DNA of 51,964 nucleotides from Bacteroidales bacterium (GCA_017525245.1 JAFXTE010000007.1:1-51964), one strand, 5' to 3'. Shown: positions 37,546-48,248, numbered from the stretch's first letter. The notes: generated by a model from the sequence alone, not told the origin. Numbers and translations: made by a program.

Positions 37546-38910
37546 ATGAAAAAATTTATTGAAACCATTAAGAATATATTCAGGATCGAGGATCTGAGAA
37601 AACGCATTCTCTACACCCTCTTCATCATCCTGATATACCGCTTCGGCGCTCACGTAGTGCTCCCGGGCATCAACCCCGGCGCCCTTTCCGCCTTCAGCAG
37701 CGCAGCCCAGAAAGGTCTGCTCGGCATGTTGGACCTCTTCTCCGGCGGTGCATTCTCCAACGCCTCCATCTTCGCGTTGGGTATCATGCCCTACATCACG
37801 GCATCCATCGTGGTGCAACTTTTCACCCTGGCGGTGCCTTATTTCCAACGCCTCGCCAAGGAAGGTGAAAGCGGACGTACGAAAATCAACCAGATCACCC
37901 GTTATCTGACAGTGGCCGTGTTGGCCGTGCAGGCTCCTGCCTACATCACCCAACTCACCGTGCAATTCCCCGGTGCCGTGGCTCCCTCCATGCTCGAGAC
38001 CCGCATCCTCGGATTCTCCGCATTCGCCATCTGCGCCTTCATCCTGCTGATCTCTGCCACCCTGTTCATCATGTGGCTCGGCGAGCGCATCACCGACAAC
38101 GGTATCGGTAATGGTATCTCCATGATCATTATGATCGGTATCATCGCCCGTCTGCCTTTCGCCCTGAAAGCGGAATTCACGGCACGTATCACCGAGATGA
38201 ACGGCGGTCCCATCATCTTCATTCTGGAAATCATCCTGATGATGCTGATTATCGGTCTCTGCATCCTGCTCGTCCAAGGCACCCGTCGCGTTCCCGTTCA
38301 ATATGCGAAACGTGTTATCGGTAACAAGCAGTACGGCGGTGTCCGTAACTACCTGCCCCTCAAAGTGAATGCAGCAGGCGTTATGCCTATCATCTTCGCC
38401 CAGGCGTTGATGTTTATCCCCTTGACCTTCGTGAACATCTCCCAGGAGACGACCACCGGATTCTGGAGCAGTTTCATCGATTATAACCGTTTGGGCTACA
38501 ATGTCGTCTTCTTCCTGATGATTATTGCCTTCACCTATTTCTATACGGCAATCACCATCAACCCGCAGCAGATTGCGGAGGATTTGAAGAAGAACAACGG
38601 CTTTATCCCCGGTGTGAAACCCGGCAAGCAGACTGCGGAATACATCGACAAGATCATGTCCCGCATCACGCTGCCCGGCTCTATTTTCCTCGGCATCGTG
38701 GCTGTCCTGCCCGCCATCGTGCGTTTGTTCGGCGTGAACCAACAGTTTGCACAGTTCTTCGGCGGCACCTCCCTCCTGATTATGGTGGGTGTGGTGTTGG
38801 ATACCTTGCAACAGATTGAGAGCCACCTGTTGATGCGTCACTATGACGGTCTTACCAAATCAGGTCGTATTAAGGGTCGTACCGGTGGTGGAATCTATGG
38901 AGGTCACTGA
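37546..38910 (+). CDS. secY: Preprotein translocase channel SecY
   Basis: A 454-residue inner-membrane channel with ten hydrophobic helices. Visible blocks: YTLFIILIYRFGAHVVLPGINP (TM1), GIMPYITASIVVQL (TM2/plug side), WLGERITDNGIGNGISMII (TM4 area), GVMPIIFAQALM, and the cytoplasmic loop around GFIPGVKPGKQTAEYI. The C-terminal tail is GGGIYGGH. It works with SecA, SecE and SecG to export proteins, including the surface proteins of this window. Confidence 0.97.
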   Translation: MKKFIETIKNIFRIEDLRKRILYTLFIILIYRFGAHVVLPGINPGALSAFSSAAQKGLLGMLDLFSGGAFSNASIFALGIMPYITASIVVQLFTLAVPYFQRLAKEGESGRTKINQITRYLTVAVLAVQAPAYITQLTVQFPGAVAPSMLETRILGFSAFAICAFILLISATLFIMWLGERITDNGIGNGISMIIMIGIIARLPFALKAEFTARITEMNGGPIIFILEIILMMLIIGLCILLVQGTRRVPVQYAKRVIGNKQYGGVRNYLPLKVNAAGVMPIIFAQALMFIPLTFVNISQETTTGFWSSFIDYNRLGYNVVFFLMIIAFTYFYTAITINPQQIAEDLKKNNGFIPGVKPGKQTAEYIDKIMSRITLPGSIFLGIVAVLPAIVRLFGVNQQFAQFFGGTSLLIMVGVVLDTLQQIESHLLMRHYDGLTKSGRIKGRTGGGIYGGH

Positions 38911-38928
38911 TAAAATAATAGCAACGAG

Positions 38929-39753
38929 ATGTCCAAAGTAGTCATATATAACGAGGAGGATTTCGCGAAACTGCGTGAGAGTGCGAACGTGGTGGCGATT
39001 ACGTTGGCGGAGGTCGCCAAGGTGATCAAGCCCGGTGTGCCGCTCACGTACCTCGACCAGATTGGCGAGCAGTGCATTCGCGACCATCATGCCATACCCG
39101 CTTGCAAAGGCTACATGGGCTATCCCGCCGCTCTTTGTCTCTCTGTAAACGATGTGGTTGTCCATGGGATTCCTTATCCGAATCTCTACCTTCGTGACGG
39201 TGATGTCATCTCGGTGGATGTCGTGGCGCTGCTGAACGGTTATCACGGCGACTTCTGCTACACTTTCGAGGTGGGCGAAGTGGCCGAGGAGACCCGGTTG
39301 CTGTTGAAACGCACCAAGGAGTCCCTCTACAAGGCCATTGAGGTGGCTAAGATAGGAACGACGTTTTCGGAAATAGGGAAGACCATCGAAGAGTATGTTT
39401 CCCAGTTCCACTATTCCGTTCCCCAGGAATTTACCGGCCACGGCGTGGGCAGGCACATGCACGAAGAACCGTGCATCCCTAACTACGCGGTGAGGAAGTT
39501 TGACAGCATCTCCAGACTGCGCATCGCGCCGGGAATGTCATTCTGCGTGGAACCCATGGTGAAGATCGGACAGGGACAAAACAAGACCCGCTTCAAAAGC
39601 AAGTTTGACGATGACGAGTGGACCGCCCGCACCCCGGACGGACAGCCGGCCGCTCATTTCGAGCACCAGCTGGTAGTCACCGAAAAAGGCACCGAGGTTA
39701 TTTCATCCTACAAATTGTTAGGCGAAGTGATTGGAACAGAAGAATTATATTAA
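38929..39753 (+). CDS. map: Methionine aminopeptidase type I
   Basis: A 274-residue enzyme removing the initiator Met. The metal ligands are visible: Asp in [18 protein letters not shown] (two), His in [13 protein letters not shown], Glu in [11 protein letters not shown] and Glu in [11 protein letters not shown]. There is no N-terminal zinc-finger extension. The region around 225 ([20 protein letters not shown]) matches the family. Between secY and infA in the usual Bacteroidota order. Confidence 0.96.
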   Translation: MSKVVIYNEEDFAKLRESANVVAITLAEVAKVIKPGVPLTYLDQIGEQCIRDHHAIPACKGYMGYPAALCLSVNDVVVHGIPYPNLYLRDGDVISVDVVALLNGYHGDFCYTFEVGEVAEETRLLLKRTKESLYKAIEVAKIGTTFSEIGKTIEEYVSQFHYSVPQEFTGHGVGRHMHEEPCIPNYAVRKFDSISRLRIAPGMSFCVEPMVKIGQGQNKTRFKSKFDDDEWTARTPDGQPAAHFEHQLVVTEKGTEVISSYKLLGEVIGTEELY

Positions 39754-39764
39754 ATTATAGTGTT

Positions 39765-39986
39765 ATGGCAAAACAATCTGCAGTAGATATCGACGGTGAA
39801 GTGATTGAGGCATTGGGCAACGGTTTGTACCGGGTGCGCCTTGAGAGCGGCCATGTGATTTTGGCCCATCTTTCAGGGAAGATGCGAATGCACTACATCA
39901 AGATCATTCCGGGTGACCGCGTCCAGGTGGCGATGTCCCCCTACGATCTGACAAAGGGACGTATAACCTACAGGCATAAGAATTAA
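39765..39986 (+). CDS. infA: Translation initiation factor IF-1
   Basis: A 73-residue OB-fold factor that occupies the A site in initiation. Diagnostic segments: [41 protein letters not shown] and [12 protein letters not shown]. The start ATG at 39765 gives exactly the family length; an in-frame upstream extension into map is not used. Eleven bases after the map stop. Confidence 0.96.
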   Translation: MAKQSAVDIDGEVIEALGNGLYRVRLESGHVILAHLSGKMRMHYIKIIPGDRVQVAMSPYDLTKGRITYRHKN

Positions 39987-40034
39987 GACGTGAGACGTAA
40001 GAATAGAGATAAATAATAATAAAAAAATAAAGCA

Positions 40035-40151
40035 ATGAAAGTAAGAGCATCAGTCAAGAAAAGATCCGAAGATTGCATCGTGGTGAGACGCCATGGTGTG
40101 GTGTATGTGATTAACAAAAAGAACCCGAAATTCAAACAACGTCAGGGTTAA
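40035..40151 (+). CDS. rpmJ: Large subunit ribosomal protein L36
   Basis: A 38-residue protein: [20 protein letters not shown], then [18 protein letters not shown]. It has only one Cys, the zinc-free form usual in this phylum. Short gene between infA and rpsM. Confidence 0.95.
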   Translation: MKVRASVKKRSEDCIVVRRHGVVYVINKKNPKFKQRQG

Positions 40152-40198
40152 TCGTTGGAATTAAATAATTAATCATCATAAAAAAACATTAAAGTAAT

Positions 40199-40573
<375 letters not shown>

Positions 40574-40605
40574 TAATTAATCACTGACAGTAGAATAATA
40601 ACAGT

Positions 40606-40995
40606 ATGGCAAAAAATACAAAATCAGCGAAGAAGAGAGTCGTTAGAATCGAGGCCTCGGGTAAGGCATTTATCTACGCTTCATTCAACAACGTCATCGT
40701 TTCCCTTACCAACAACGACGGTCAGGTGATTTCCTGGTCTTCCGCCGGTAAAATGGGATATAGAGGTTCCAAGAAGAACACTCCCTACGCCGCCCAGATG
40801 GTGGCTCAGGATTGCGCCAAGGTCGCTTACGACTTGGGTCTGCGCAGAGTGAAGGTTTACGTGAAAGGTCCCGGACAAGGCCGTGAGTCAGCTATCCGTT
40901 CCATCAACACCACGGGAATCATCGTGGAAGAGATCACGGATGTCACTCCGCTGCCGCACAATGGCTGCCGTCCTCCCAAGCACAGAAGAGTATAA
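40606..40995 (+). CDS. rpsK: Small subunit ribosomal protein S11
   Basis: A 129-residue platform protein. Diagnostic segments are [43 protein letters not shown] and [42 protein letters not shown] at the end. Confidence 0.97.
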   Translation: MAKNTKSAKKRVVRIEASGKAFIYASFNNVIVSLTNNDGQVISWSSAGKMGYRGSKKNTPYAAQMVAQDCAKVAYDLGLRRVKVYVKGPGQGRESAIRSINTTGIIVEEITDVTPLPHNGCRPPKHRRV

Positions 40996-41028
40996 TTTAT
41001 TTTCATTAATATCGAAAAAATATAAGTT

Positions 41029-41634
41029 ATGGCAAGATATACAGGACCCAAAACGAAAATCGCAAGAAAATTCAAGGAACCCATCTACGGTCCCGACAAA
41101 TATTTCGAAAGAAAGAACTATGCTCCGGGTCAGCATGGTCAGTCTCGCAGACGCACGAAACTCTCTGAGTACGGTATGCAGTTGCAGGAGAAACAGAAAG
41201 CGAAATACACCTACGGCATTCTGGAGCGCCAGTTCCGTAAACTCTTCCACATGGCATCCCGCAAGAAAGGTGTCACGGGTCAGAACTTGATGCAACTCAT
41301 CGAGTCCCGTCTCGACAATGTGGTGTTCCGCTTGGGCATTGCCCCCACCCGTAACGCTGCCCGCCAGCTGGTCACTCACCGTCATATCACCGTTAACGGC
41401 CAAATCAGCAACATTCCTTCAATGCTGTTGAAACCGGGTGACACGGTGGAGGTTCGCGAGCGTTCCAAGACCCTCGAGGTGATTGAGAACTCTCTCAGTG
41501 GCAAGGCGATGAACTTCGGATGGCTCGAATGGGACGGCAACCTCAAGGTTGGCAAATTCATGCAATATCCTCAGCGCGAGGAAATTCCGGAAACCATCAA
41601 CGAGCAGGCAATCGTCGAGTTGTACTCTAAATAG
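41029..41634 (+). CDS. rpsD: Small subunit ribosomal protein S4
   Basis: A 201-residue primary 16S-binding protein with the N-terminal [17 protein letters not shown] and an S4 domain [30 protein letters not shown]. In many bacteria S4 represses this operon. Its stop codon starts a TAGTGAA heptad array. The Cys motif of zinc-binding S4 proteins is absent. Confidence 0.97.
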   Translation: MARYTGPKTKIARKFKEPIYGPDKYFERKNYAPGQHGQSRRRTKLSEYGMQLQEKQKAKYTYGILERQFRKLFHMASRKKGVTGQNLMQLIESRLDNVVFRLGIAPTRNAARQLVTHRHITVNGQISNIPSMLLKPGDTVEVRERSKTLEVIENSLSGKAMNFGWLEWDGNLKVGKFMQYPQREEIPETINEQAIVELYSK

Positions 41635-41734
41635 TGATTAGTGAATAGTGAACAGTGAATAGAGGTTGGTTATCTCATGACAAACAATCATAAATCATAG
41701 GTCACAAGTCATAAGTCACAAGTCGCAAATCACA
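41632..41734. repeat. Heptads between rpsD and rpoA
   Basis: TAGTGAT, TAGTGAA, TAGTGAA, CAGTGAA, TAGAGGT (41632-41666), the first unit beginning with the rpsD stop, then AATCATA, AATCATA, GGTCACA, AGTCATA, AGTCACA, AGTCGCA, AATCACA (41686-41734), ending 15 bases before rpoA. This is inside an essential operon. Confidence 0.85.
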
Positions 41735-41749
41735 AAAAATAAACGAAAA

Positions 41750-42745
41750 ATGGCAATATTAACATTTCAAAAACCCGATAAGGTCATCATGAATGAGGCC
41801 GACGATTTTCACGGCATATTTGAATTTCGTCCGCTGCAACAAGGTTTCGGTGTCACCGTGGGCAATGCCCTTCGCCGTGTGTTGCTCTCTTCATTGGAAG
41901 GCTATGCCATTACCTCTGTGAAAATTGAAGGCGTCGCGCAAGAATTTTCATCAATACCGGGCGTTATGGAAGATGTCCTTGACATTGTCCTTAACCTCAA
42001 ACAGGTTCGCCTGAAAAACAAAGTTGACGGCTATACCTCTGAGAAAGTGTCTATCGTCATCAGTGGCCAAGATACCTTTACGGCCGGCGATATGAACCGC
42101 TATCTCAACTATTTCCAGGTGCTGAACCCGGATTTGCTGATATGCCGTATGGAGCCCTCCGTCCGCCTGAACATGGAAATCACCATTGACAAAGGTCGCG
42201 GCTATGTTCCCGTTGAAGACAACCGCCAACTTCATGATGGTATTGATGTTATTGCCGTTGACTCAACCCATACGCCTATCCGTAACGTCAAATACACAAT
42301 CGAGCCTTATCGTGTCGAGCAAAAAACCGACTTTGAGAAGCTGATTATCGAAGTGGAGACGGACGGTTCCATCCATCCGAAGGATGCTATCCAAGAGGCC
42401 GCCAAAATACTGATTCAGCATTTTGTCTTGCTCTCGGACGAGAACATCGCCCTTGAATCTCAGGATCAGGTTGAAAGCCAAGAGGTAACTGAAGACAGCG
42501 AAAAGAATATCCGACAGATTCTCCAAGCTAAGCTGATTGATATGGATCTTTCCGTGAGAGCACTCAACTGCTTGAAATCTGCAGAGTTGGAAACCTTGGG
42601 CGATTTGGTTGCTTTCCATAAGGCCGACCTGCTTAAGTTCCGTAACTTCGGCAAGAAGTCGTTGGCAGAGTTGGAAGAGCTGGTTCACAACAAGGGTTTG
42701 GAATTTGGTATGAATGTAGAAAAGTATAATATAGATAACGAATAG
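41750..42745 (+). CDS. rpoA: RNA polymerase alpha subunit
   Basis: A 331-residue subunit that nucleates RNA polymerase assembly. N-terminal domain with [31 protein letters not shown], an acidic linker near residues 230-250, and C-terminal domain [46 protein letters not shown] for activator and UP-element contacts. Length is normal. Its TAG stop is four bases before rplQ ATG. Confidence 0.97.
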   Translation: MAILTFQKPDKVIMNEADDFHGIFEFRPLQQGFGVTVGNALRRVLLSSLEGYAITSVKIEGVAQEFSSIPGVMEDVLDIVLNLKQVRLKNKVDGYTSEKVSIVISGQDTFTAGDMNRYLNYFQVLNPDLLICRMEPSVRLNMEITIDKGRGYVPVEDNRQLHDGIDVIAVDSTHTPIRNVKYTIEPYRVEQKTDFEKLIIEVETDGSIHPKDAIQEAAKILIQHFVLLSDENIALESQDQVESQEVTEDSEKNIRQILQAKLIDMDLSVRALNCLKSAELETLGDLVAFHKADLLKFRNFGKKSLAELEELVHNKGLEFGMNVEKYNIDNE

Positions 42746-42749
42746 AACA

Positions 42750-43241
42750 ATGAGACACGCTAAAAAAATTAACCATTTAGGTAGAACTGATGCCCACAGA
42801 AAGGCTATGTTGTCCAATATGGCAACCTCTCTGATCATGCATAAGAGAATTAACACCACCTTGGCTAAGGCAAAAGCGTTACGCATGTATGTGGAGCCCA
42901 TCGTGACCCGTTCCAAAGACGACACGACCCACTCTCGCCGTATGGTGTTCTCCGAACTGCAGAACAAGTTTGCCGTGACGGAACTCTTCAGAGAAATTTC
43001 CCCGAAGATTGCCGATCGCCCGGGCGGTTACACCCGCATCCTGAAGACCGGTTTCCGTAAAGGTGACAACGCTGAGATGTGCATCATCGAGTTTGTAGAT
43101 TTCAACGAAACCTACACTGTTGAGAAAACCAAGAAGAAATCCACACGCACGCGCCGCAGCAGCAAGAAAGCTGCCGCTCCCGCTGAGAACGTGGCAACAG
43201 AAGCTCCGGCCGCTGAAGTGGAAGCTCCCGCAGCCGAGTAA
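42750..43241 (+). CDS. rplQ: Large subunit ribosomal protein L17
   Basis: A 163-residue protein; [37 protein letters not shown] and [32 protein letters not shown] are diagnostic. The last ~40 residues are a Lys/Arg stretch followed by an Ala/Glu-rich tail, an extension common in Bacteroidota L17 but not in the bacterial core. Last gene of the operon. Confidence 0.96.
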   Translation: MRHAKKINHLGRTDAHRKAMLSNMATSLIMHKRINTTLAKAKALRMYVEPIVTRSKDDTTHSRRMVFSELQNKFAVTELFREISPKIADRPGGYTRILKTGFRKGDNAEMCIIEFVDFNETYTVEKTKKKSTRTRRSSKKAAAPAENVATEAPAAEVEAPAAE

Positions 43242-43267
43242 CACACGAAGTGTTGTTGTGAGTACAG

Positions 43268-43299
43268 AAAAGAGATGTCGTGAAGGCATCTCTTTTTTT
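43268..43299 (+). terminator. Terminator of the ribosomal operon
   Basis: AAAAGAGATG (43268-43277) pairs with CATCTCTTTT (43287-43296) over a nine-base loop, ending in T residues, 27 bases after the rplQ stop. Confidence 0.85.
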
Positions 43300-43325
43300 G
43301 TCAGTCAGTTTTTAAAGGTATAAAG

Positions 43326-43362
43326 AAAAGAGCAGAGTTTCCATTCAAAACTCTGCTCTTTT
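43326..43362. terminator. Second, bidirectional hairpin
   Basis: A perfect 15-base stem (AAAAGAGCAGAGTTT at 43326-43340; its complement at 43348-43362) with a seven-base loop. A tracts on one side and T tracts on the other suit termination from both directions between the convergent rplQ and M16 genes. Confidence 0.85.
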
Positions 43363-43365
43363 TGC

Positions 43366-43407
43366 CAATAGCTAAAAGCTAAAAACCAATAGCCAATAGC
43401 CGATTAG
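43366..43407. repeat. CAATAGC heptads at M16 gene end
   Basis: CAATAGC, TAAAAGC, TAAAAAC (one base phase gap), CAATAGC, CAATAGC, CGATTAG, with the M16 stop at 43404-43406. The CAATAGC word also occurs at 33297-33324 and, shifted, at 15314 and 17001. Confidence 0.75.
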
Positions 43408-46313
43408 TATCCGAAAATCTCTTCCAAACTCAGTTTCGTCACCTTTCCGTATTTCTCCAGACCCTTCAAATCCACCTCGTTTTCGTTACCGAGTACAACC
43501 ACCACTCTCTTTTGTCCCTTGATGTAGGTCTTGTTGAAGTTCGTGACATCATTCAAGGTCATTTTCTGGATGGTGTTGAAATTGGTTCTGTCCATCGGAG
43601 CCTTCAGCCCCATTTCCTCGCAGGTGAGGAAGTAGTTGATGATGCTCATCTTGCGGGTGCGGTTGGTACGGTATTGGGAGATCAGGGAAGTCTTGGCGAG
43701 GTCGAAGTTCAGCTCAGACACAGGCATGTTGTCCAGCAGATCGGTGAAGGCCTCCATGGCGTCGATCAGCTTGTCGTTCTGCGTGCCAATGTGGGTCATA
43801 TTGTAGTTGTATTTGCCTTTCTCGCTCGGTTCCACATAGTAGGCGGCGGCAGAGTAGGCCAAAGAGCGTTTCTCGCGGATTTCCTGGAACACGATGGAGT
43901 TCATGCTCCCGCCGAAGTACTCGTTGTACATCTCGATTTGCGGACTCATAGACCAGTTGGCAGGTACGGAGGTGCTCAGCTGGCGGCACAAGGACTGTTT
44001 AGCATCGTAGTGGGCGAAATAGACCTTGTTGTCTTTCGTGGCGAGACGGTCGTAGTCAGCACCCATCTTGACGGGTTTCTTGGCCGGATGCACGCTGTGC
44101 TTGTCAGTGAGGACCTTCTGCAAGTCATTAAGACTCAGGTCACCGTAATAGAGGATGCGCTGCGGCTGAGAGGTCATCGTCTTGATCTGGTTGATGACAT
44201 CCTGGGCCTTGATCTTCTGGACCTCTTCGTTGCTTACGAAATACTTGCGGATGTTGTCCTTGCCGAAGGAAGCGTAACGCAGCATATTTTGGAAGATGGT
44301 TTGCTGGCGCGATTTCGCATCCACGCGGGATTTCAAGACATCGCTGATGGAATTTTTAACGGATTCCTCGGAGATTTTCGGGTGGTTGAGGATGTCCTCC
44401 ACAATGGCCATGGCCTTCTCCATGTTCTCGCTGAGGCCGTTGATATAAATGTTGGCGTATTTGTCGCCGAAACCGATGGAATAGGAGCAGGCGAGGTCGT
44501 ACATCTCGCGGTTGATCTGGCTCAGTGTGCGGTTCTCGCTCTCTAACTGGTCGAGGAAGTTGTTGGTGATGCCGGCTTTCTTGTCATAGAATCTACCATA
44601 GTTGTAACGATAGACAAGCGTGAAACGGCCGTTGTCGGTATTCTTCACGTAGAGGATCTCGTTGCCGTTGGCCTTGCCCTTCTGCATGTCTTTGTTGAAA
44701 TCCACGAAAACGGGTTCGATGGGGTTCACCTTCATGCTTTTGACCTCTTTCAAGAAGTTGCTTTCCACGTCGCGGTTCATGACCACAGGGGTGATTTCGG
44801 GCTTGTCGACTTTCTGCACGTTGCGTTGCTCGCCTTGACGTTTATAGATGATTACATAGTTGTTTTTCTTGAAGATACGGTTCGCGAAGTCGATGACATC
44901 TTCCTTCGTGACATAGCTCATGTTCTCGGTTTCATTGACCACATCCTGCCAGCTCCGGTGGGCGAGGTAAGCCATGGCCATAGCCATGGCGCGGTTGGTA
45001 TTGCTCTCAAGACTCGTCATGTCACTCAGCTTGCGGTTGTTGATGGCGGCGGTAAGAAGTTTTTCGTCCCAGTTGCCGGATTTCAGAACCTCGATTTGTT
45101 GCAGCAACAGGTCTTTCAGCTGCTCAAGGGTCTGTCCTTCTTTGGGTCTGCCGTAGAGACGGAAGTATGCATAGTCGTTGAGGTCGCTCACGCCGGAATA
45201 GGCGGTCATGGCCAGCTGTTTTTGGTTGATGTTCTCATCGATGATACCGCAAGAACCGTTCATCAGCACGGCGTCAGCCATCTCAGCGAGGAGCACGTCG
45301 CGAGAGCCTGTGCCGGACTCAATGCGGTAGCCGATCTGCACGTTCTCGGGCTCCAGACCATAGACTTCCACGGTTTTCACCTCACGGATAGGTTTCTCAT
45401 GAACGTAAGTGAAATCGGGGATGTATTTCGGCTGAATCTTTCCGAAATATTTGTCAATCAATTTGATGACCTGATCGGGATCAAAGTCGCCCGCCATGGC
45501 AATACAGTAATTGTTCGGAACATAGTAGGTGTAGAAGTGCTTGTTGATGTTGGTCAGGGACGGATTCTTCAGGTGCTCAATGGTACCGATGGTGGTCTGT
45601 GTGCCGTAAGGATGGTTCGGGAACAGGGCTTCGTTCAGCTTTTCGTAAGCCGTGCGGCTGTCGTTGGCCATGTTCATGTTCTTCTCCTCATAGACGGCCT
45701 CCAGCTCGGTGTGGAACAAGCGGAAGACGGGATTGGCGAAACGCTCGCCCTCAATCTTCAGCCAACGTTCAACTTCGTTGCTCGGGATGTCCTCCTGATA
45801 GACGGTCATATCGTTGGAAGTGAAAGCGTTAGTGCCCTGCGCACCGATCATGGACATCATCTTGTCGTACTCGTTGGGGATGGCGTACTTGGAAGCCTCG
45901 TACGACACGGAGTCGATCTGATGGTAGATGGCCTTGCGCTGGGCGGGGTCGGTGGTGTGGTTATAGACCTCGTACAACGCTTCGATCTTCTTGAGCTGCT
46001 CCTGCTCCTTGGCCCAGTCGAGGGTGCCGAAGTGGTTGGTGCCCTTGAACATCAAGTGTTCCAAGTAGTGGGAGAGGCCCGTGGATTCCGACGGGTCGTT
46101 CTTGCTGCCCACGCGCACCGCGATGTAGGTCTGGATGCGCGGAACGTCCTTGTTCACGGACATAAATACCTGCAGACCGTTGTCCAACGTGTAGTGGATG
46201 ACGTTCATCGGGTCATTCTGATAGGTCTCCTTGTGGTAATTCTGCGCGAAAGAGCTGAAGGTCAGGAGACAGCAGGCCGCCAGCAGCAGAGTTGCGATAA
46301 AGTTACGTTTCAT
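43404..46313 (-). CDS. M16 family zinc peptidase (insulinase/pitrilysin-like)
   Basis: A 969-residue exported two-half M16 protein. Signal peptide (MKRNFIATLLLAACCLLTFSSFAQ). The first half has the inverted zinc motif HYLEH (82-86) in STGLSHYLEHLMFKGTNHFG with the third ligand near VYEEKNMNMANDSRTAYEK (about 208-226). The second half (from about 500) has the fold without the motif. Degrades peptides in the periplasm. The gene starts 15 bases after the M6-like protease stop, so they form an operon. Confidence 0.93.
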   Translation of the reverse strand: MKRNFIATLLLAACCLLTFSSFAQNYHKETYQNDPMNVIHYTLDNGLQVFMSVNKDVPRIQTYIAVRVGSKNDPSESTGLSHYLEHLMFKGTNHFGTLDWAKEQEQLKKIEALYEVYNHTTDPAQRKAIYHQIDSVSYEASKYAIPNEYDKMMSMIGAQGTNAFTSNDMTVYQEDIPSNEVERWLKIEGERFANPVFRLFHTELEAVYEEKNMNMANDSRTAYEKLNEALFPNHPYGTQTTIGTIEHLKNPSLTNINKHFYTYYVPNNYCIAMAGDFDPDQVIKLIDKYFGKIQPKYIPDFTYVHEKPIREVKTVEVYGLEPENVQIGYRIESGTGSRDVLLAEMADAVLMNGSCGIIDENINQKQLAMTAYSGVSDLNDYAYFRLYGRPKEGQTLEQLKDLLLQQIEVLKSGNWDEKLLTAAINNRKLSDMTSLESNTNRAMAMAMAYLAHRSWQDVVNETENMSYVTKEDVIDFANRIFKKNNYVIIYKRQGEQRNVQKVDKPEITPVVMNRDVESNFLKEVKSMKVNPIEPVFVDFNKDMQKGKANGNEILYVKNTDNGRFTLVYRYNYGRFYDKKAGITNNFLDQLESENRTLSQINREMYDLACSYSIGFGDKYANIYINGLSENMEKAMAIVEDILNHPKISEESVKNSISDVLKSRVDAKSRQQTIFQNMLRYASFGKDNIRKYFVSNEEVQKIKAQDVINQIKTMTSQPQRILYYGDLSLNDLQKVLTDKHSVHPAKKPVKMGADYDRLATKDNKVYFAHYDAKQSLCRQLSTSVPANWSMSPQIEMYNEYFGGSMNSIVFQEIREKRSLAYSAAAYYVEPSEKGKYNYNMTHIGTQNDKLIDAMEAFTDLLDNMPVSELNFDLAKTSLISQYRTNRTRKMSIINYFLTCEEMGLKAPMDRTNFNTIQKMTLNDVTNFNKTYIKGQKRVVVVLGNENEVDLKGLEKYGKVTKLSLEEIFGY

Positions 46314-46328
46314 AATGTTTGATTTGTA

Positions 46329-47927
46329 TTATTTTTTGATGAATTTTTCGGTATGACATTCGTTGTCCGTGATGATTTTCACGACATAGACGCCTTGCGG
46401 AAGCGAAGAAATATTAATTCTAGAGTCAGGATTACTTTCAGAGAACATGATGTTGCCCAACAAATCGTAAATTTCAATGTTTTGAATGTCATCAAAGGTG
46501 ATATTCAGCAGATTTTGGGCTGGATTAGGGTATATATGCCTCTCCGTCTTCTCGTGTGTGGGCACAGCGTCGTGCAGGAAAGTCACGTCAAAGCTCGCCT
46601 GGTCGCCGCTGTACTGGATGTTGGTGATTTCAAAACTGGTTTCCGGGGTTCCGTCGGTGAGGAAGGGTCGCGGATTGGTGGTGGGACCGAAAGCTCTGCG
46701 GTTACCGTTACCAAATGTCGCAAAGTTTATGTTCCCGTTAATGGTGTCAATGGTGCTGCCGGGACGGAAAACCCAGTAAGTATGCGGCTTTTCATAAAAG
46801 TCAAATACACCGTTCCCGGCATCGTATAGATCGTTGAGGTTAACATTGTCGTACCACCTGCCGATAATCACACCGCTGCGGGGAACATTTTCCATAAAAT
46901 CGTTGCTGTTCCGATACTCAATAGTGAACCATTGGTCCGGATCGATGGATGATCGGATGAAGTAGCAGTTGTTGTGATCAGAGGAGGTGTTGCTATTTAA
47001 AATATAGTGGCCATCGCTTGTGATTTCGATGGGTTCGTCAACAATACCTAAGAATTTGTATTTCAGGATAGTGGAGATCTGCTGCAGATTGTTTTGCGCC
47101 ATTTGGTCCCAAATTCCGACAGGAACGATTTCGTTGTAATTGTAATAATGGTAATAGTCAGGTATTCCCAAAGAGTGTCCCATCTCATGGCAGAACACAT
47201 TGGCGGTGAAATAGGGTCCGGAATTGGCGAATTCAAAATTGTAGCAGCAAGGGAGTTTCCCGTTGATATAAATTTCGTCGGGCAGTCCTGCGTAGTAGGC
47301 GCTGAAAAAGTTCATGTGGGGCCACAGAAGTTCGTTCCAGCCGCCGACCCCGCCTTTGAGGATAAAGCTGATGTTGTCGATGAGACCGTCGTTGTTGCCG
47401 TCCAGATTGATGTTGCTGTCAACAAAGTTCAGGGAATCGACGTACCGGAGTGCCCGTGCCAGCATCTCAAATTCTCGGGAGACCTGGTTGTCGGTATAAC
47501 CGTCCGGATTGGTTTCGCTTTGGGGTTGGAAATAGGAGCGAGGGTAGGGGTCTTGATAGGAGACGATGGCCGTGTCCTGGATGTTGTTGGTATAGACTGT
47601 GTGATAGTTGATTTTTCCGTAGGTTGTGGCCTTGAAATAGTTGTGGACCGAGATGTTGTTCGGCATGGTGTCGTTGAACATCTGGTCGATAGGCCCCAAG
47701 GTCTCGGTGAATTCCGGATCGTCGGCGAAACGGATGAAGATGACCAGGTTGGTGAGCGTCATCTGTTCGCTCCGGTTCAAATGGATGTGGGGGGCGAGCT
47801 GGTAGTTCAAGGGAGGACGTGACGGAAGCAACGGCGGGATGGTATCTGCTGGTGCGGCAAAGCCGAGAAGCACAATCGCGTTGAACAATAAGGCAAGTAT
47901 CTTTTTCGTTACGGCTCCGAAGTCCAT
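46329..47927 (-). CDS. M6-like secreted metalloprotease with T9SS sorting domain
   Basis: A 532-residue exported protease. An N-terminal hydrophobic segment (KKILALLFNAIVLLGFAAPADT) acts as signal peptide. The catalytic domain has HEMGHSLGIPDYYHY (about 248), the HExxHxxGxxD zinc motif of the M6/immune inhibitor A group. IFIRFADDPEF and GVGGWNELLWPHMNF match the family. The end, RHIYPNPAQNLLNITFDDIQNIEIYDLLGN...LPQGVYVVKIITDNECHTEKFIKK, is a type IX sorting domain. Likely a surface or secreted enzyme. First gene of the operon with M16; promoter box at 47953-47960. Confidence 0.88.
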   Translation of the reverse strand: MDFGAVTKKILALLFNAIVLLGFAAPADTIPPLLPSRPPLNYQLAPHIHLNRSEQMTLTNLVIFIRFADDPEFTETLGPIDQMFNDTMPNNISVHNYFKATTYGKINYHTVYTNNIQDTAIVSYQDPYPRSYFQPQSETNPDGYTDNQVSREFEMLARALRYVDSLNFVDSNINLDGNNDGLIDNISFILKGGVGGWNELLWPHMNFFSAYYAGLPDEIYINGKLPCCYNFEFANSGPYFTANVFCHEMGHSLGIPDYYHYYNYNEIVPVGIWDQMAQNNLQQISTILKYKFLGIVDEPIEITSDGHYILNSNTSSDHNNCYFIRSSIDPDQWFTIEYRNSNDFMENVPRSGVIIGRWYDNVNLNDLYDAGNGVFDFYEKPHTYWVFRPGSTIDTINGNINFATFGNGNRRAFGPTTNPRPFLTDGTPETSFEITNIQYSGDQASFDVTFLHDAVPTHEKTERHIYPNPAQNLLNITFDDIQNIEIYDLLGNIMFSESNPDSRINISSLPQGVYVVKIITDNECHTEKFIKK

Positions 47928-47952
47928 TTAACCTTGATTTTGATTTAACTTG

Positions 47953-47960
47953 CAAAAATA
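47953..47960 (-). promoter_or_regulatory. -7 box TATTTTTG of the M6-M16 operon
   Basis: Minus-strand TATTTTTG fits TAnnTTTG and lies 25 bases before the M6-like ATG at 47927. Confidence 0.65.
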
Positions 47961-48120
47961 TATTTTTTGTGTTTTGGAGGCCGATATGTTGATAATTATT
48001 GAAATTTTGTCGCCCGCCGCCCCGTTCCCGTCCAATTTTTATACACCCCTGTCGCAATAATGGACACCCGTCCGACGTTGCTTTTCGCGTAAATGGCTGA
48101 TTTTTAAGTGTGTGTCGGTT

Positions 48121-48140
48121 TTGGCACGGTTTTGGGAATT
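48121..48140 (+). promoter_or_regulatory. Candidate sigma-54-type promoter
   Basis: TTGGCACGGTTTTGGGAATT has a perfect -24 half (TTGGCACG) but its -12 half reads TGGGA where TTGCW is expected, two mismatches. No TAnnTTTG box was seen ahead of the ABC gene. Confidence 0.35.
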
Positions 48141-48150
48141 AAACTCCTAC

Positions 48151-48248
48151 TTTGAGCAGCCCCGGAGGGGCAAGAGCTCGGTAGGGGTACGGATGGGGGA
48201 GATGATGCGATGATGCGATGATACGATGAAACGATGATGCGATGATAT
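48151..48248. repeat. REP-like element and GATGATGC octamer array
   Basis: TTGAGCAGCCCCGGAGGGGC and CAAGAGCTCGGTAG (48156-48184) form a copy of the element at 21788, 49091 and 51860. Then six octamers (48201-48248): GATGATGC, GATGATGC, GATGATAC, GATGAAAC, GATGATGC, GATGATAT. Between 47961 and 48150 nothing else was recognised apart from the candidate promoter. Confidence 0.75.

Noticed and set aside
37501-38841. Open frame of 446 codons on the minus strand opposite secY
   Set aside because: His/Asp/Gly-rich low-complexity product typical of a shadow of a GC-rich coding gene; secY is certain.
43512-44546. Open frame of 344 codons opposite the M16 gene
   Set aside because: Shadow frame with no recognisable domain.
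44826-46322. Long open frame of 498 codons on the plus strand opposite the M16 gene
   Set aside because: It mirrors the strongly supported M16 peptidase, has no family features and follows its codon bias in a shadow frame.
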